Shown: positions 1-9,005, counted from the first letter of the stretch. The stretch: 64,000 bases of DNA from DASWJZ01 sp963739005 (GCA_963739005.1 CAVTYQ010000007.1:620001-684000); one strand, 5' to 3'. Numbers and translations are program-made. The notes: generated by a model from the sequence alone, not told the origin.

Positions 1-216
1 CTGCGCCGCGTCCCGGGTGACACGGTCAAGGTCGGCGCGAGGCTCGACGGCGACATCCTGCTCGACGCCAACATGACCAGCCAGATCGACAACATGGAGG
101 GCCTGGCGATCAGCAAGGACGCCGACGGCCGCATCCTCCTGACGCTCGTCTCCGACAATAATTTCAGCGTCCTGCAGCGGACGCTGATCCTACAGTTCGC
201 GCTCGACGGGGATTGA
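1..216 (+). CDS. C-terminal end of an esterase-like phytase-family protein (5' end outside window)
   Basis: The frame is open from base 1 and ends at TGA 214-216, giving the last 71 residues of a longer protein. The segment has the pattern of a beta-propeller blade: DNMEGLAI, then a DADGR turn, then a strand leading to VSDNNFS, and a final strand QRTLILQFAL. This NMEGLA...SDNNF pattern is familiar from the C-terminus of the alphaproteobacterial 'esterase-like activity of phytase' family, which are usually exported proteins of about 330-400 residues. Substrate and activity cannot be judged from the tail. Recognition is from the family pattern only. Confidence 0.7.
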   Translation: MRRVPGDTVKVGARLDGDILLDANMTSQIDNMEGLAISKDADGRILLTLVSDNNFSVLQRTLILQFALDGD

Positions 217-240
217 GAGGCCATCTCCCCTTTCCGTCTT

Positions 241-291
241 GTCATCCCGGATGGCGCAAAGTGCCTGTCCGGGACCCATGATCCCCGGTGG
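241..291. repeat. Short intergenic inverted repeat
   Basis: After the first gene there is a palindromic stretch in which TCCCGGA (245-251) pairs with TCCGGGA (268-274), followed by a CCCATGATCCCC stretch. It resembles the short intergenic repeats starting GTCAT(T/C)CCGG that are scattered through rhizobial chromosomes. The rest of 217-399 shows no supportable gene. It could also serve as a transcription end for the upstream gene, although there is no T-run. Confidence 0.4.
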
Positions 292-399
292 ACGGAATTT
301 GGCGGGGACGATTTCGCGCTTTCCTACCTGCTCTGGTGATCGTGGGTCACGGTCCTGCCGCTGTGCGGCACCCTGAAGACAAACAGATAGGAAGGTCCG

Positions 400-1041
400 T
401 TACTGCGTAGCCGGCCTCATCGGCATGACGTAGCCAACGATGACGCGATAAGGGATGAGCGCGAAAACGGCCATCAAGAGCTTCACGGAGAAATCGCCGA
501 GCGCCCACGAAATCCAGCGCGGTGCTTCGACGGGATAGAGCCCGAAGAGCGGCGCTGCCTCGATCGCGAAGGGATCGTTCGGGCCGACGAACGCGAAGGC
601 CGCCGCGAAGGCGAGCGAGAAGAAGACGAGCGTGTCGGCCGCCGAGCCCGCGAGGCTGGAGAAGGACGGCGCCTTCCACCAAGCGCGGTCGCGCAGCATG
701 TTGAAGATGCCGATATCAAGGAGCTGGCCGACCAGGAACGCCGTGCCGGAAGCGATGGCGATGCGCGGCGTGGCGAACCATGCCGAAAGCACGACCGCGA
801 CGGCGAAGCCGAGATAGACGACGCGCCGCGCGATGCGCGCGCCGAGGAGCCGGTTCGTCGTGTCGGTCACGAGGAACGCAAGCGGATAGCTGAACGCGCC
901 CCAGGTCAGGAGGTCGGCGAGGTTCAGCCGGCCTATCGTCGCCTGGAAGGGATGCTGGACGAGGATGTTCGAAAGCACCACGACGGCCGCCATTGCGGCG
1001 ACCGCGAAGCCGATCGCGAGATTGCGTCCGCCGACGGCCAA
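400..1041 (-). CDS. yhhQ: Queuosine precursor transporter, YhhQ/VUT family
   Basis: A 213-residue polytopic membrane protein of the COG1738 family, which imports queuosine precursors (preQ0/preQ1) for tRNA modification. About six hydrophobic helices are visible, with family landmarks SNILVQHPF near the N-terminus, LTWGAFSYPLAFLVTD and LAGSAADTLVFFSLAF. The start used is TTG at 1041, nine bases after the rpmB stop; an internal ATG (Met17) would cut the first helix. It sits directly behind rpmB on the same strand and is probably cotranscribed with it. Length is normal for the family. The family is clear; the exact start is not. Confidence 0.85.
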   Translation of the reverse strand: MAVGGRNLAIGFAVAAMAAVVVLSNILVQHPFQATIGRLNLADLLTWGAFSYPLAFLVTDTTNRLLGARIARRVVYLGFAVAVVLSAWFATPRIAIASGTAFLVGQLLDIGIFNMLRDRAWWKAPSFSSLAGSAADTLVFFSLAFAAAFAFVGPNDPFAIEAAPLFGLYPVEAPRWISWALGDFSVKLLMAVFALIPYRVIVGYVMPMRPATQ

Positions 1042-1049
1042 TGTGCGGA

Positions 1050-1358
1050 CTAGGCCGCGGCTTCTTCCGCAGCCTGCTCAGCGCGCTTCGCGATGATGTC
1101 CTTGCGCAGGCCCTGCGCCTTCTGCGAGAGCTCGTCGTCGCTCGCTTTCACCAGGAAGGCGTCGAGCCCGCCGCGATGCTCCACGGTGCGGAGCGCGGCG
1201 ACGGAAATCTTGAGCCTCACCGTCCGCCCGAGCGCGTCGCTGATCAGCGACACCTGCTTCAAGTTGGGCAAGAAGCGGCGTTTCGACTTGTTGTTGGCGT
1301 GGCTCACGTTGTTGCCAACGAGCACGGCCTTGCCGGTCAGTTCGCAGCGGCGCGCCAT
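1050..1358 (-). CDS. rpmB: 50S ribosomal protein L28
   Basis: Translation from ATG 1358 gives 102 residues beginning MARRCELTGKAVLVGNNVSH, the classic bacterial L28 N-terminus, followed by the basic KRRFLPNL segment and RTVEHRGGLDAFL. The length matches alphaproteobacterial L28, which carries a C-terminal extension ending in an Ala/Glu-rich tail. The reading frame extends 22 codons further upstream, but that extension has no L28 character. L28 is a component of the large ribosomal subunit. The gene is followed after 8 bases by the queuosine-precursor transporter, suggesting one transcript. Confidence 0.97.
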   Translation of the reverse strand: MARRCELTGKAVLVGNNVSHANNKSKRRFLPNLKQVSLISDALGRTVRLKISVAALRTVEHRGGLDAFLVKASDDELSQKAQGLRKDIIAKRAEQAAEEAAA

Positions 1359-1577
1359 TGGAAGACCTCTTGTCGTGTTGGCCGGCTCAAACGTGCCGTT
1401 CCCGCGCGAATCTGCGAGGGACAAGCGAGAGCCGAACCTAGCTGTTCCGGAAGCGCCCCCGTATAGTGACGGAGCACGGAACGGTCAAGCGCAACAGCCA
1501 AGGCACCGGGCCGAAACGCCGCAGTTTCGGCCCAATACGCGCCTAGCAGTAGCCCCTCGGGGCATGGAACCAGTCGG

Positions 1578-2372
1578 ATGCGACTTCAAAGGCTCGGCAT
1601 TTTGCCGCTTGCTTTCACTCTCCCCTTCCTCTTCCACGCTTCCGGCGCCGCTTCGGCGACGACGCTCCAGACCGAATATTCGGTGACCGTTCGCGGCTTC
1701 CCGGTCGGCCGCGCGCGGCTGCAAGCGGAGTTCAACGACGGCCGCTACACGATCCAGTTCTCCGGCGGGATCAGCGGGCTCGCCCGCTTCTTCTCCGACG
1801 CGGAGACCTCCGCAGCGGCGATCGGGGACGTCGGCGACGACCGGCTCCGGCCCTCCGAGTACAAGCACATCTGGAAAGAGGACAACGAGACCGAGGCGGT
1901 CGACATGCACTTCGCCGGGCGCGGCCTGACGGAGGTTTCCCTCGACCCACCACAGCAGCATCCTGAGCGCTATGCGCCGTTCACCAAGGCCAACACCGCG
2001 GACGCGCTCGACCCGGTCAGCGCCTTCGTCTGGCCGGTCGCGGGCGGCGTGACGCCCGACATCTGCAGCCGCACGCTCCCGCTTACTGACGGCAAGCGCC
2101 GCTTCGACATCGCGCTCAGCTTCAATCGGCTGGAAGACTTCACCACGCCCGACCACTCGTATCGGGATCGCGCCGTCGTCTGCAGCTTCAGCTACGAGCC
2201 CGTCGCCGGCTACCGCATCGACAAGCCCGAGAAGGAAAGCATCCTGAACGGCGACGGCATGGAGGTGTGGATGGCGCCGGCGGGAGCCGGTCTCGCCGCC
2301 CCCGCCCGCATTCAGCTCCGCACCCGCATCGGCCAGGTCGTGCTTGAGGCGACGAAGTTCCGCACTGAGTGA
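1578..2372 (+). CDS. DUF3108 domain-containing exported protein
   Basis: A 264-residue protein with an N-terminal signal peptide (hydrophobic LGILPLAFTLPFLF, then a probable cut near ASGAASA). The body has the DUF3108 pattern: TEYSVTVRGFPVGRARLQAEF at the start, a FSDAE/SGLARFFSDAET segment, and a C-terminal RIDKPEKES...EVWMAP part leading to repeated beta-strands. DUF3108 proteins are periplasmic or outer-membrane-associated proteins of unknown biochemical role in Proteobacteria. It is transcribed divergently from rpmB across a 219-base gap. No enzymatic residues can be assigned. Confidence 0.8.
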   Translation: MRLQRLGILPLAFTLPFLFHASGAASATTLQTEYSVTVRGFPVGRARLQAEFNDGRYTIQFSGGISGLARFFSDAETSAAAIGDVGDDRLRPSEYKHIWKEDNETEAVDMHFAGRGLTEVSLDPPQQHPERYAPFTKANTADALDPVSAFVWPVAGGVTPDICSRTLPLTDGKRRFDIALSFNRLEDFTTPDHSYRDRAVVCSFSYEPVAGYRIDKPEKESILNGDGMEVWMAPAGAGLAAPARIQLRTRIGQVVLEATKFRTE

Positions 2373-2860
2373 TCCCAAGCCGCTTTCCGTGCCGATATGA
2401 AACAAACGCCCTAACGAGGATTACGCCGTCGAGGATGCGGCCGCGCTTCGGCAGGCTCAAACCCCGGCGCATCGCACAAGATGTGGTGGGAACAGAGCCG
2501 GAAAGAGCCGACAAAGCCGATTCGTCGACGATCCGTTCCGGTACCGGTCCGAATGTGAACGGCCGCGCCCTGCGGCACGGCCTCCATGTTTACGATGCGC
2601 TCACATTCGCGCAATCGGTGCGCTCAATGTGGCTGCGCCGACCAACCTCCGCGCGCGCCGACAAGGGATAGGCGGCGGCCTTCGAGTCGCTGATTCGCGC
2701 CGGCTTTGTTCGAGACTCGTTCCGCCGATAAACCCTACCCCGAAGTTGCGCGATTGCGGCGCGGGCGAGGGATTCTTCACAATTCGGCCTGCAAGCCGTG
2801 GTAACGCTCGCCATATCCTGGAAAATTGCCTCTGCGCCTGACGCCATTTCCGACCAAATC
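2373..2860. other. Intergenic region without a supported gene
   Basis: This 488-base gap between the DUF3108 gene and the helicase contains several short open frames on both strands. None has a recognisable domain, a ribosome binding site or a plausible composition; they are Arg/Pro-rich like other shadow frames in high-GC DNA. The helicase frame itself stays open back to an ATG at 2798. No terminator with a T-run, no tRNA and no clear promoter could be identified. Confidence 0.5.
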
Positions 2861-5800
2861 ATGAATGCACCCCCTCGCCCGCGGCGCTTCAGCGCCCGGA
2901 ACGTCACGGCCGTGCTCGGGCCGACCAACACCGGCAAGACGCATCTCGCGATCGAGCGCATGCTCGGGCACGAGAGCGGCGTGATCGGCCTGCCGCTCAG
3001 ACTTCTGGCGCGCGAGGTCTATGGACGCGTGGCGGCGCGCGCCGGTGCCGAGCAGGTGGCGCTCGTCACCGGCGAAGAGAAGATCCTGCCGGCAAATCCG
3101 CGCTACTGGGTCTCCACCGTCGAGGCGATGCCGCGCGAGACGAACGCCGCCTTCGTCGCGATCGACGAGGTGCAGATCGCCGGTGATCTTGAGCGCGGCC
3201 ATGTCTTTACCGACCGCATCCTCAACCTTCGTGGCAGCCAGGAGACGCTGCTTCTCGGCGCGGCGACGATGCGCGGCATCATTGAGCAGCTCTTGCCCGG
3301 CGTGCACGTTGTGACGCGGCCGCGCATGTCGGTGCTCTCCTATGCCGGGCAGAAGAAGCTGACGCGTCTGCCGCAGCGCTCGGCGATCGTCGCCTTCTCC
3401 GCCGACGAGGTCTACGCGGTCGGAGAGCTCATCCGCCGGCAGCGCGGCGGCGCGGCCGTGGTGCTCGGGGCGCTCAGCCCACGCACGCGCAACAAGCAGG
3501 TGGAGCTCTACCAGAACGGCGACGTCGATTTCCTCGTCGCCACCGACGCAATCGGCATGGGGCTGAACCTCGACCTCGACCACGTCGCCTTCGCCTCGAA
3601 CCGCAAGTACGACGGCTATCAATACCGCGAGCTGACCGCCGCCGAGCTCGGCCAGATCGCCGGGCGCGCCGGCCGCCATATGAAGGACGGCACGTTCGGC
3701 GTAACGGCCCGCGTCGATCCCTTCCCCGATCCGCTGGTTGAGGCGCTGCAGACGCACCGGTTCGAGCCGGTGCGCACGATCCAGTGGCGGAACGACGCGC
3801 TCGACTACGCAAGCCTCGTCGCGCTCAAGGCGAGCCTCGACGAGGCGCCCGGCATCGCCGGCTTGACCCGGGCGCCGCCCGCCGACGACCAGATGGCGCT
3901 TGAAACGTTGTCGCGCGACGAAGAGATCGCCGACAAGGCGCGCACGCCCGACGCCGTCCGGCGGCTGTGGGAGGCGTGCCGGCTCCCCGATTATCGCAAG
4001 ATCGCGCCGGCGCAGCACGCCGAGATCGTTGCGCAGATTTTCGGCTTCGTCGCCGACGGCGGTGTAGTGCCGGCCGACTGGATCGCCGAGCAGGTGCGCT
4101 CAGCCAACGTCGCGGAAGGCGACATCGACGCGCTCTCGGCGCGCATCGCGCAAATTCGGACCTGGACCTTCGTTGCGAACCAGCCAGACTGGCTCGCCGA
4201 GCCGGCAACGTGGCGCGACGAAACGAAGGCGGTCGAGGACACGCTCTCCGACGCGCTGCACGAGCGACTGATCAAGCGCTTCGTCGACCGGCGCACGAGC
4301 GTGCTCATGCGCCGGCTCAAGGAGAACACGATGCTCGAAGCTGAGATCACACCTGTCGGCGACGTGCTGGTCGAAGGCCATCACGTCGGCATGCTGCAGG
4401 GCTTCCGCTTCACGCCGGACCCGCTCGCCGAGGGCGCCGAGGCGCAGGCGCTTCGCGGCGCGGCGCAGAAGGCGCTCGCCACCGCCATCGCCGAACGCGC
4501 GGCGCAGCTCGCTCGCGCCGGCGACCGCGACATCGTGCTTTCGCTCGATGCGCATCTCAGATGGCAGGGCGAGCCCGTCGCGCGCCTCGTCGCCGGCGAC
4601 GACGTCTTGAAGCCGCGGCTCGTCATCCTTGCCGACGAACAGCTTTCCGGCCCGCCGCGGGAGCAGGTCGAGACGAGGCTGAACGCCTGGCTGACGTCGC
4701 ACATCGGAACGCTGCTGAAGCCGCTGATCGATCTTTCCGCCGACCAGACGATCACCGGCATGGCGCGGGGCATCGCGTTCCAGCTTACGGAAAACCTCGG
4801 CGTGCTCGAGCGCCGCGCGGTGCTCGAGGAAGTGCGCGGCCTGAGCCAGGACGAGCGCGCGCTGCTGCGCCGCCACGGGGTCCGCTTCGGCGCCTACCAC
4901 ATCTACGTTCCGCATCTTCTAAAGCCGGCCCCGAGCACGCTCGCGGCGCTGCTTTGGGCGCTGAAGCACCGCGACCCGGCGGCCTCTGGTCTCGCCGAGA
5001 TGCAAGGCGTTTCAGGGTCCGGGCGCACCTCCGCCCCGGTCGACCCAACCATCGACCCGGATCTCTATCGCCGCTTCGGCTTCCGCATCTACGGAACGCG
5101 CGCGATCCGCATCGACATCCTGGAGCGGCTCGCCGATCTCATCCGGCCGGCGCTCGCCTGGCGGCCGGGCGCGCCCGGCGAACGGCCCGCGGGCGCGCTT
5201 GCAGAAGGCGGCGGCTTCACGGTCACGCCGGCGATGACATCGCTCCTCGGCGCCTCGGGGGAGGACTTCTCGGTGGTGCTGCGCGCTCTCGGCTACCGAG
5301 CGGAGCAACGGCCCAAGCCGCCCGAACCCACGGCAACACCGGCAGCCGCGCCGCCGGCGGAACCTAGCGCGCCGACACCGGAGGCGCCGTCAGCTGATGC
5401 CGCTGCGGAAGCAGCGCCATCGATCGCGTCGGAGCCCGCCGAGCCTTCGCCGGAAGCCCCGCCAATCGAAGAGCCTCCTGTCCAGGAGCCGACAATCGAG
5501 CCGCCAGTCGAACAGCCGCTCACCCCGGAACAGCCCTTGGGAGAGCCCCCGACACCTTCGACGCCGCTTGAGGAGCCGTTGGTGGAGGAACTCCGCGCGG
5601 AGGATGCCGCTGCGGCTGCCGAGGCGGGGGAGCCGGAAGCGCCGGTTGCGCCTGAGATGATCGAAGTCTGGCGGATCGGACGGCCGCCGCGCGAGGTGCG
5701 AAGGCCGCGCGGGCGGGCTCAGCCGCGCGAGGCGGAGCGCGGCGAGGAGGCTGGTGCAAAGCACAGCCGCTCCGCCAAGCGGCAGCAAGGCGAAGGCAAG

Positions 5801-5989
5801 CCGTGGCGCGAGCGGCCCGACCGCAATCGGCCCGAGCGCGACGGCCAGCAGCGCGAGAAAGTTCGCCGCGAGGCCATGCCGCGAGGCGAGCGCCCGCGGC
5901 CGCCGCGCGAGCGGCCGGTCGACCCCGACAACCCGTTCGCCAAGCTGCAGGCGCTGAAGGCGGAGCTGGAGAAGAGCGGGCGCGAATGA
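2861..5989 (+). CDS. SUV3-like ATP-dependent RNA helicase with long low-complexity C-terminal tail
   Basis: Starting at ATG 2861 the product is 1042 residues. Walker A is GPTNTGKT (residues 20-27), the Walker B equivalent is DEVQ (102-105), and motif VI is QIAGRAGR (about 265). This set, with an N-terminal P-loop only 20 residues in, is typical of bacterial relatives of mitochondrial SUV3, a DExH RNA helicase. After about residue 815 the chain becomes a Pro/Glu/Ala-rich segment of roughly 150 residues and then an Arg-rich, Glu-rich tail. An ATG at 2798 is in frame but adds 21 residues of no family character. Its stop overlaps the S4 gene start by four bases, so the two are translationally coupled. 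A role in RNA metabolism is inferred from the family. Confidence 0.88.
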   Translation: MNAPPRPRRFSARNVTAVLGPTNTGKTHLAIERMLGHESGVIGLPLRLLAREVYGRVAARAGAEQVALVTGEEKILPANPRYWVSTVEAMPRETNAAFVAIDEVQIAGDLERGHVFTDRILNLRGSQETLLLGAATMRGIIEQLLPGVHVVTRPRMSVLSYAGQKKLTRLPQRSAIVAFSADEVYAVGELIRRQRGGAAVVLGALSPRTRNKQVELYQNGDVDFLVATDAIGMGLNLDLDHVAFASNRKYDGYQYRELTAAELGQIAGRAGRHMKDGTFGVTARVDPFPDPLVEALQTHRFEPVRTIQWRNDALDYASLVALKASLDEAPGIAGLTRAPPADDQMALETLSRDEEIADKARTPDAVRRLWEACRLPDYRKIAPAQHAEIVAQIFGFVADGGVVPADWIAEQVRSANVAEGDIDALSARIAQIRTWTFVANQPDWLAEPATWRDETKAVEDTLSDALHERLIKRFVDRRTSVLMRRLKENTMLEAEITPVGDVLVEGHHVGMLQGFRFTPDPLAEGAEAQALRGAAQKALATAIAERAAQLARAGDRDIVLSLDAHLRWQGEPVARLVAGDDVLKPRLVILADEQLSGPPREQVETRLNAWLTSHIGTLLKPLIDLSADQTITGMARGIAFQLTENLGVLERRAVLEEVRGLSQDERALLRRHGVRFGAYHIYVPHLLKPAPSTLAALLWALKHRDPAASGLAEMQGVSGSGRTSAPVDPTIDPDLYRRFGFRIYGTRAIRIDILERLADLIRPALAWRPGAPGERPAGALAEGGGFTVTPAMTSLLGASGEDFSVVLRALGYRAEQRPKPPEPTATPAAAPPAEPSAPTPEAPSADAAAEAAPSIASEPAEPSPEAPPIEEPPVQEPTIEPPVEQPLTPEQPLGEPPTPSTPLEEPLVEELRAEDAAAAAEAGEPEAPVAPEMIEVWRIGRPPREVRRPRGRAQPREAERGEEAGAKHSRSAKRQQGEGKPWRERPDRNRPERDGQQREKVRREAMPRGERPRPPRERPVDPDNPFAKLQALKAELEKSGRE

Positions 5990-6345
5990 GCGAACCGGGA
6001 GCGCAGCGCATCGACAAATGGCTGTGGCACGCACGCTTCGCCCGCACGCGCAGCGCGGCGCAAGAGCTCGCACGCTCCGGACATGTGCGGGTGAACCGCG
6101 ACAAGGTTCACGACGCGGCGCGACAGGTGCGCACCGGCGACGTCCTGACGTTGAACCTCAACCGCGGCATCCGCGTGATCCGCATCCTGGGCATCGCCGA
6201 GCGGCGTGACGGCTTCGCGCAGGCACAGCTTCTCTACGAGGAGCAGTCCGTTCAGCGCCCGCGCGAAGAAAGAACCGAAAGTGGCGCCGGCGACTATGAA
6301 AAGCGTTCCGCGTCGCGAGGTGCCGGCGACACCGCCGAGCACTAA
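5986..6345 (+). CDS. RNA-binding S4 domain protein (Hsp15-like)
   Basis: A 119-residue protein starting at ATG 5986, overlapping the helicase stop as ATGA. The S4 fold is obvious: RIDKWLWHARFARTRSAAQEL, then GHVRVNRDKV, then VRTGDVLTL. This is the arrangement of the Hsp15 (HslR) family, which in E. coli binds stalled 50S subunits carrying nascent chains. The C-terminal 35 residues are polar and probably disordered. The coupling to an RNA helicase supports a shared role in ribosome or RNA quality control, but this is inference. Confidence 0.9.
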   Translation: MSEPGAQRIDKWLWHARFARTRSAAQELARSGHVRVNRDKVHDAARQVRTGDVLTLNLNRGIRVIRILGIAERRDGFAQAQLLYEEQSVQRPREERTESGAGDYEKRSASRGAGDTAEH

Positions 6346-6347
6346 CC

Positions 6348-7619
6348 TTGGGCGAGCAAGGCACCGGATTGACCGACGCGGCGTTTCGCGGCGAGCTTGA
6401 CCACGTCCTCGCCGAACTGGCGCGCGGGGCACCGGTCGATCTCGAAGACGACCACGGCCGCACTGCGCTCCAATGGGCCGCCGCGAGCGGCGCCCTCGAC
6501 GTCGTGAACGCGTTGCTGGCGCGCGGCGCCGCCGTCAACCATCAGGACAAGTCCGGCATGACGGCGCTCCTTAACGCGGCGGCCGACGGACATGCTGAGG
6601 TCGCCCGCGCGCTGCTCGACAGCGACGCCGCCATCGACCATTGCGACAAGGGCGGGCGCACCGCTCTGATCTGGGCCGCCGGCTATCCGCTCGACGGCAT
6701 GGATTGGCCGCGGAGCGCGGGGCACGACCATGTCGTCGAGGAACTACTGGTACGCGGCGCCGTGATGTCGTTTCGGGACGAGGACGGGGAGACGGCTCTC
6801 GACGCAGCCGCTTCAGGCAAGAATCTTGCGATCGTCATGCTGCTCCTTGAGCGCGCAACGGCGGCTGATTTCCGCGAGGACTATGAAGGCATTCCGCTCA
6901 TCTGGGCGGCAGCCTCCGGCTACATCGATGTGGTGCGGGCGCTTCTCGCAAACGGCGCCGAGATCGACGCGACCGCGAGCGACGGGTGGACGGCCCTGGT
7001 CTGGGCGGCATGGCACGGACACGCGCGCGTGGTCGCCGAGCTTCTCGACGGCGGCGCCGGGGTTGACCGGGAGGATGTCGAGGGACGACCAGCGTTGATG
7101 TGGGGGACCTACAACGGCGGCGCCGAGGTCGCGACGCTTCTCCTGTCGGCGGGGGCTGACATCAACCGCGCCGATCAACATGGGACGACCGCCCTGCACA
7201 TTGCGGCGAGAGACGGCCGGATCGAGGTTGTCCGCGCTCTGCTCAACCATGGCGCGGACGCCGAACTGGTCGACGCCGAGGATCTGACCGCGCTGATGCA
7301 CGCCGCGAGCTACCCTCAGCCATTGTCCGAGGGGACATTGATCGCGGCGGCGGAATATGTGCCGATCTGGAGGCGGCGCGGCGCGGAGGTCGTGCAGGAG
7401 CTGATCGCGCACGGGGCCCGCCTCGACCGCAGGGACAGCGAAGGGCGGACGGCGTTGACGCGGGCGATTTCGTCGGGGAACGCCGCGACCGTAGGGGTCC
7501 TTCTTGCTGCAGGCGCGACCGCCGGCGAGGCCGAGCACCCGGCAATCAGGGCTCTGCTCGGCGAGGCGGACGGGCGCGCGCTCCTCCAGCCGCAGCAGGA
7601 TGGCGACGGCGTCCGTTGA
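6348..7619 (+). CDS. Ankyrin-repeat protein
   Basis: A 423-residue protein consisting almost wholly of about ten to twelve ankyrin repeats. The signature G-x-TAL-x-x-AA-x-x-G appears many times, for example GRTALQWAAASG, GMTALLNAAADG, GWTALVWAAWHG and GTTALHIAARDG. There is no signal peptide, transmembrane helix or catalytic domain, so it is presumably a cytoplasmic protein-binding scaffold. The frame starts at TTG 6348, two bases after the S4 stop; another in-frame TTG at 6369 has a better-placed purine-rich stretch upstream, so the start is uncertain. It lies between the S4 gene and fdxA, which I expect to be neighbours in this order. Partner unknown. Confidence 0.85.
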   Translation: MGEQGTGLTDAAFRGELDHVLAELARGAPVDLEDDHGRTALQWAAASGALDVVNALLARGAAVNHQDKSGMTALLNAAADGHAEVARALLDSDAAIDHCDKGGRTALIWAAGYPLDGMDWPRSAGHDHVVEELLVRGAVMSFRDEDGETALDAAASGKNLAIVMLLLERATAADFREDYEGIPLIWAAASGYIDVVRALLANGAEIDATASDGWTALVWAAWHGHARVVAELLDGGAGVDREDVEGRPALMWGTYNGGAEVATLLLSAGADINRADQHGTTALHIAARDGRIEVVRALLNHGADAELVDAEDLTALMHAASYPQPLSEGTLIAAAEYVPIWRRRGAEVVQELIAHGARLDRRDSEGRTALTRAISSGNAATVGVLLAAGATAGEAEHPAIRALLGEADGRALLQPQQDGDGVR

Positions 7620-7730
7620 AGGTTTGGAATTGCGTTCCAATCGGGGCGCCCGGCGTAGCTTTCCGGCCCTTGCAGGATTTCCTCAAAGCCGATACGCCGC
7701 AGGCAAAATAGGCCCAAGCCGGAGCGCCGC

Positions 7731-8069
7731 ATGACCTACGTGGTCACCGAAAAGTGCATTCGCTGCAAATTTATGGATTGCGTCGAAGTCTGTCCCGTCG
7801 ATTGCTTCTACGAGGGCGACAACATGCTGGTCATCCACCCAGACGAGTGCATCGACTGTGGCGTCTGCGAGCCCGAATGTCCTGTCGATGCGATCCGTCC
7901 GGATACCGAGCCTGGGCTCGACCAGTGGTTGGCCCTCAACGCCGAATACGCGGGTCAGTGGCCGAACATCACGATCAAGCGCGAAGCGCCCTCCGACGCC
8001 CATGATTTCGAGACCGCGGAGGGCAAATTCGAGAAGTATTTCTCCAAGGAGCCGGGTCAGGGTGACTAG
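7731..8069 (+). CDS. fdxA: Ferredoxin FdxA, seven-iron type
   Basis: A 112-residue 7Fe ferredoxin. The N-terminal cluster region has Cys9, 12, 17, 21 and 25 (CIRCKFMDCVEVCPVDC) and the second has Cys40, 43, 46 and 50 (CIDCGVCEPECP), the arrangement that holds one [3Fe-4S] and one [4Fe-4S] cluster. The C-terminal part (QWPNITIKREAP) matches the alphaproteobacterial FdxA family. It is a low-potential cytoplasmic electron carrier; the partner is not shown by the sequence. A small inverted repeat (7624-7629 with 7635-7640) lies upstream and could be a regulatory site. Confidence 0.95.
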   Translation: MTYVVTEKCIRCKFMDCVEVCPVDCFYEGDNMLVIHPDECIDCGVCEPECPVDAIRPDTEPGLDQWLALNAEYAGQWPNITIKREAPSDAHDFETAEGKFEKYFSKEPGQGD

Positions 8070-8421
8070 GCCCGGACGGGTGCGGTCTAGCTCCAAGAAC
8101 AGGCAGAAATCCCGGGCTTGCCGGTATTCTTAATCACGGCTGGTCAGTTGATTATTCCACCAATTCTCAACCGCATCCTGTGGGTGGCGGAACAATTCCT
8201 TGATTTCTGGCCGTTTTTGCGCTATTTATAGCGTCATCAGGAAGAGCCCGGCAGCGGGAACAATCGAACAGAGCGGATTGGGGGGCGTGCGCCGCGCTTG
8301 GCTGCGGCGCGGCAGTCCGCAGGTCTGAAACATCGCATCGTGGATGCACCGGTTTCGGTCGGAGCTGCCGAGCGTTCCCATAGCAGCGGCCGTTCGAGAC
8401 GGAGCAGGAGTTTGGCGCGTC
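8070..8421. other. fdxA-carD intergenic region
   Basis: This 352-base gap holds no convincing gene. It includes an AT-richer patch (about 8130-8235) with a candidate promoter, and then a GC-rich leader of roughly 190 bases that can form local hairpins (around 8288-8315) before the carD start. The long leader could carry regulation of carD, but nothing in it matches a riboswitch I recognise. Confidence 0.45.
8200..8227 (+). promoter_or_regulatory. Candidate sigma-70 promoter for carD
   Basis: TTGATT (8200-8205) and CTATTT (8222-8227) are separated by 16 bases inside one of the few AT-rich patches of this neighbourhood; shifting the -10 to TATTTA gives 17 bases. Orientation and position fit transcription of carD with a leader of about 190 bases. 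Only sequence resemblance supports this. Confidence 0.35.
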
Positions 8422-8982
8422 ATGTCTAAGAAAATCGTCCAGCGTCAGGGATTTAGGACCGGCGAGAGCATCGTCTATCCAGCCCACGGCGTCGGCAAGA
8501 TCGTCGAGATCCAAGAGCAAGTCGTAGCCGGCATGAAGCTGGAACTGTTCGTCATCACCTTCCAGAAGGACAAGATGACGCTGCGCGTTCCGGTGGCGAA
8601 GGCCGCGTCGGTCGGCATGCGCAAGCTCGCCGACGAAACGACGGTCGGCAAGGCATTTTCCACCGTGCGCGGACGCGCCCGCGTGAAGCGCACCATGTGG
8701 AGCCGGCGCGCGCAGGAATACGAGGCCAAGATCAACTCCGGCGACCTGATCGCGATCTCCGAGGTCGTGCGCGACCTCTACCGCTCGCAGGCGCAGCCTG
8801 AGCCGTCGTATTCGGAGCGCCAGCTCTACGAGCAGGCGATCGATCGCATGTCGCGCGAAGTCGCAGTGGTGGAGAAGACCACCGAGGCCGAAGCGGTGAC
8901 CAAGATCGAGAAGGCCATTGAGGCGAGCCCGCGCCGCAAGCGCGCGCAGATGGACGAAGAGGCGAGCAAAGCCGCCGCCTGA
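8422..8982 (+). CDS. carD: CarD/CdnL-family transcriptional regulator
   Basis: From ATG 8422 the protein has 186 residues. It starts MSKKIVQRQGFRTGESIVYP, then AHGVGKIVEIQEQ, the CarD_CdnL_TRCF RNA-polymerase-interaction domain (Tudor-like), followed by the helical C-terminal domain with SEVVRDLYRSQ and SYSERQLYEQA. Family members bind the beta subunit of RNA polymerase and stabilise open promoter complexes. The open frame extends 26 codons upstream, but conservation begins at MSKK and a purine-rich GGAGCAGGAG lies before it. The C-terminus ends in a basic/Ala-rich tail. A strong terminator follows immediately. Confidence 0.95.
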   Translation: MSKKIVQRQGFRTGESIVYPAHGVGKIVEIQEQVVAGMKLELFVITFQKDKMTLRVPVAKAASVGMRKLADETTVGKAFSTVRGRARVKRTMWSRRAQEYEAKINSGDLIAISEVVRDLYRSQAQPEPSYSERQLYEQAIDRMSREVAVVEKTTEAEAVTKIEKAIEASPRRKRAQMDEEASKAAA

Positions 8983-9005
8983 ATCCCCTCTCTCACTAAA
9001 TAACG

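Noticed and set aside
2373..2860. Short frames in the gap before the helicase as possible small genes
   Set aside because: No domains, no ribosome binding sites and shadow-like Arg/Pro composition.
2777..4915. Large minus-strand frames opposite the helicase gene
   Set aside because: High-GC antisense shadows; the plus-strand helicase has full motif support.
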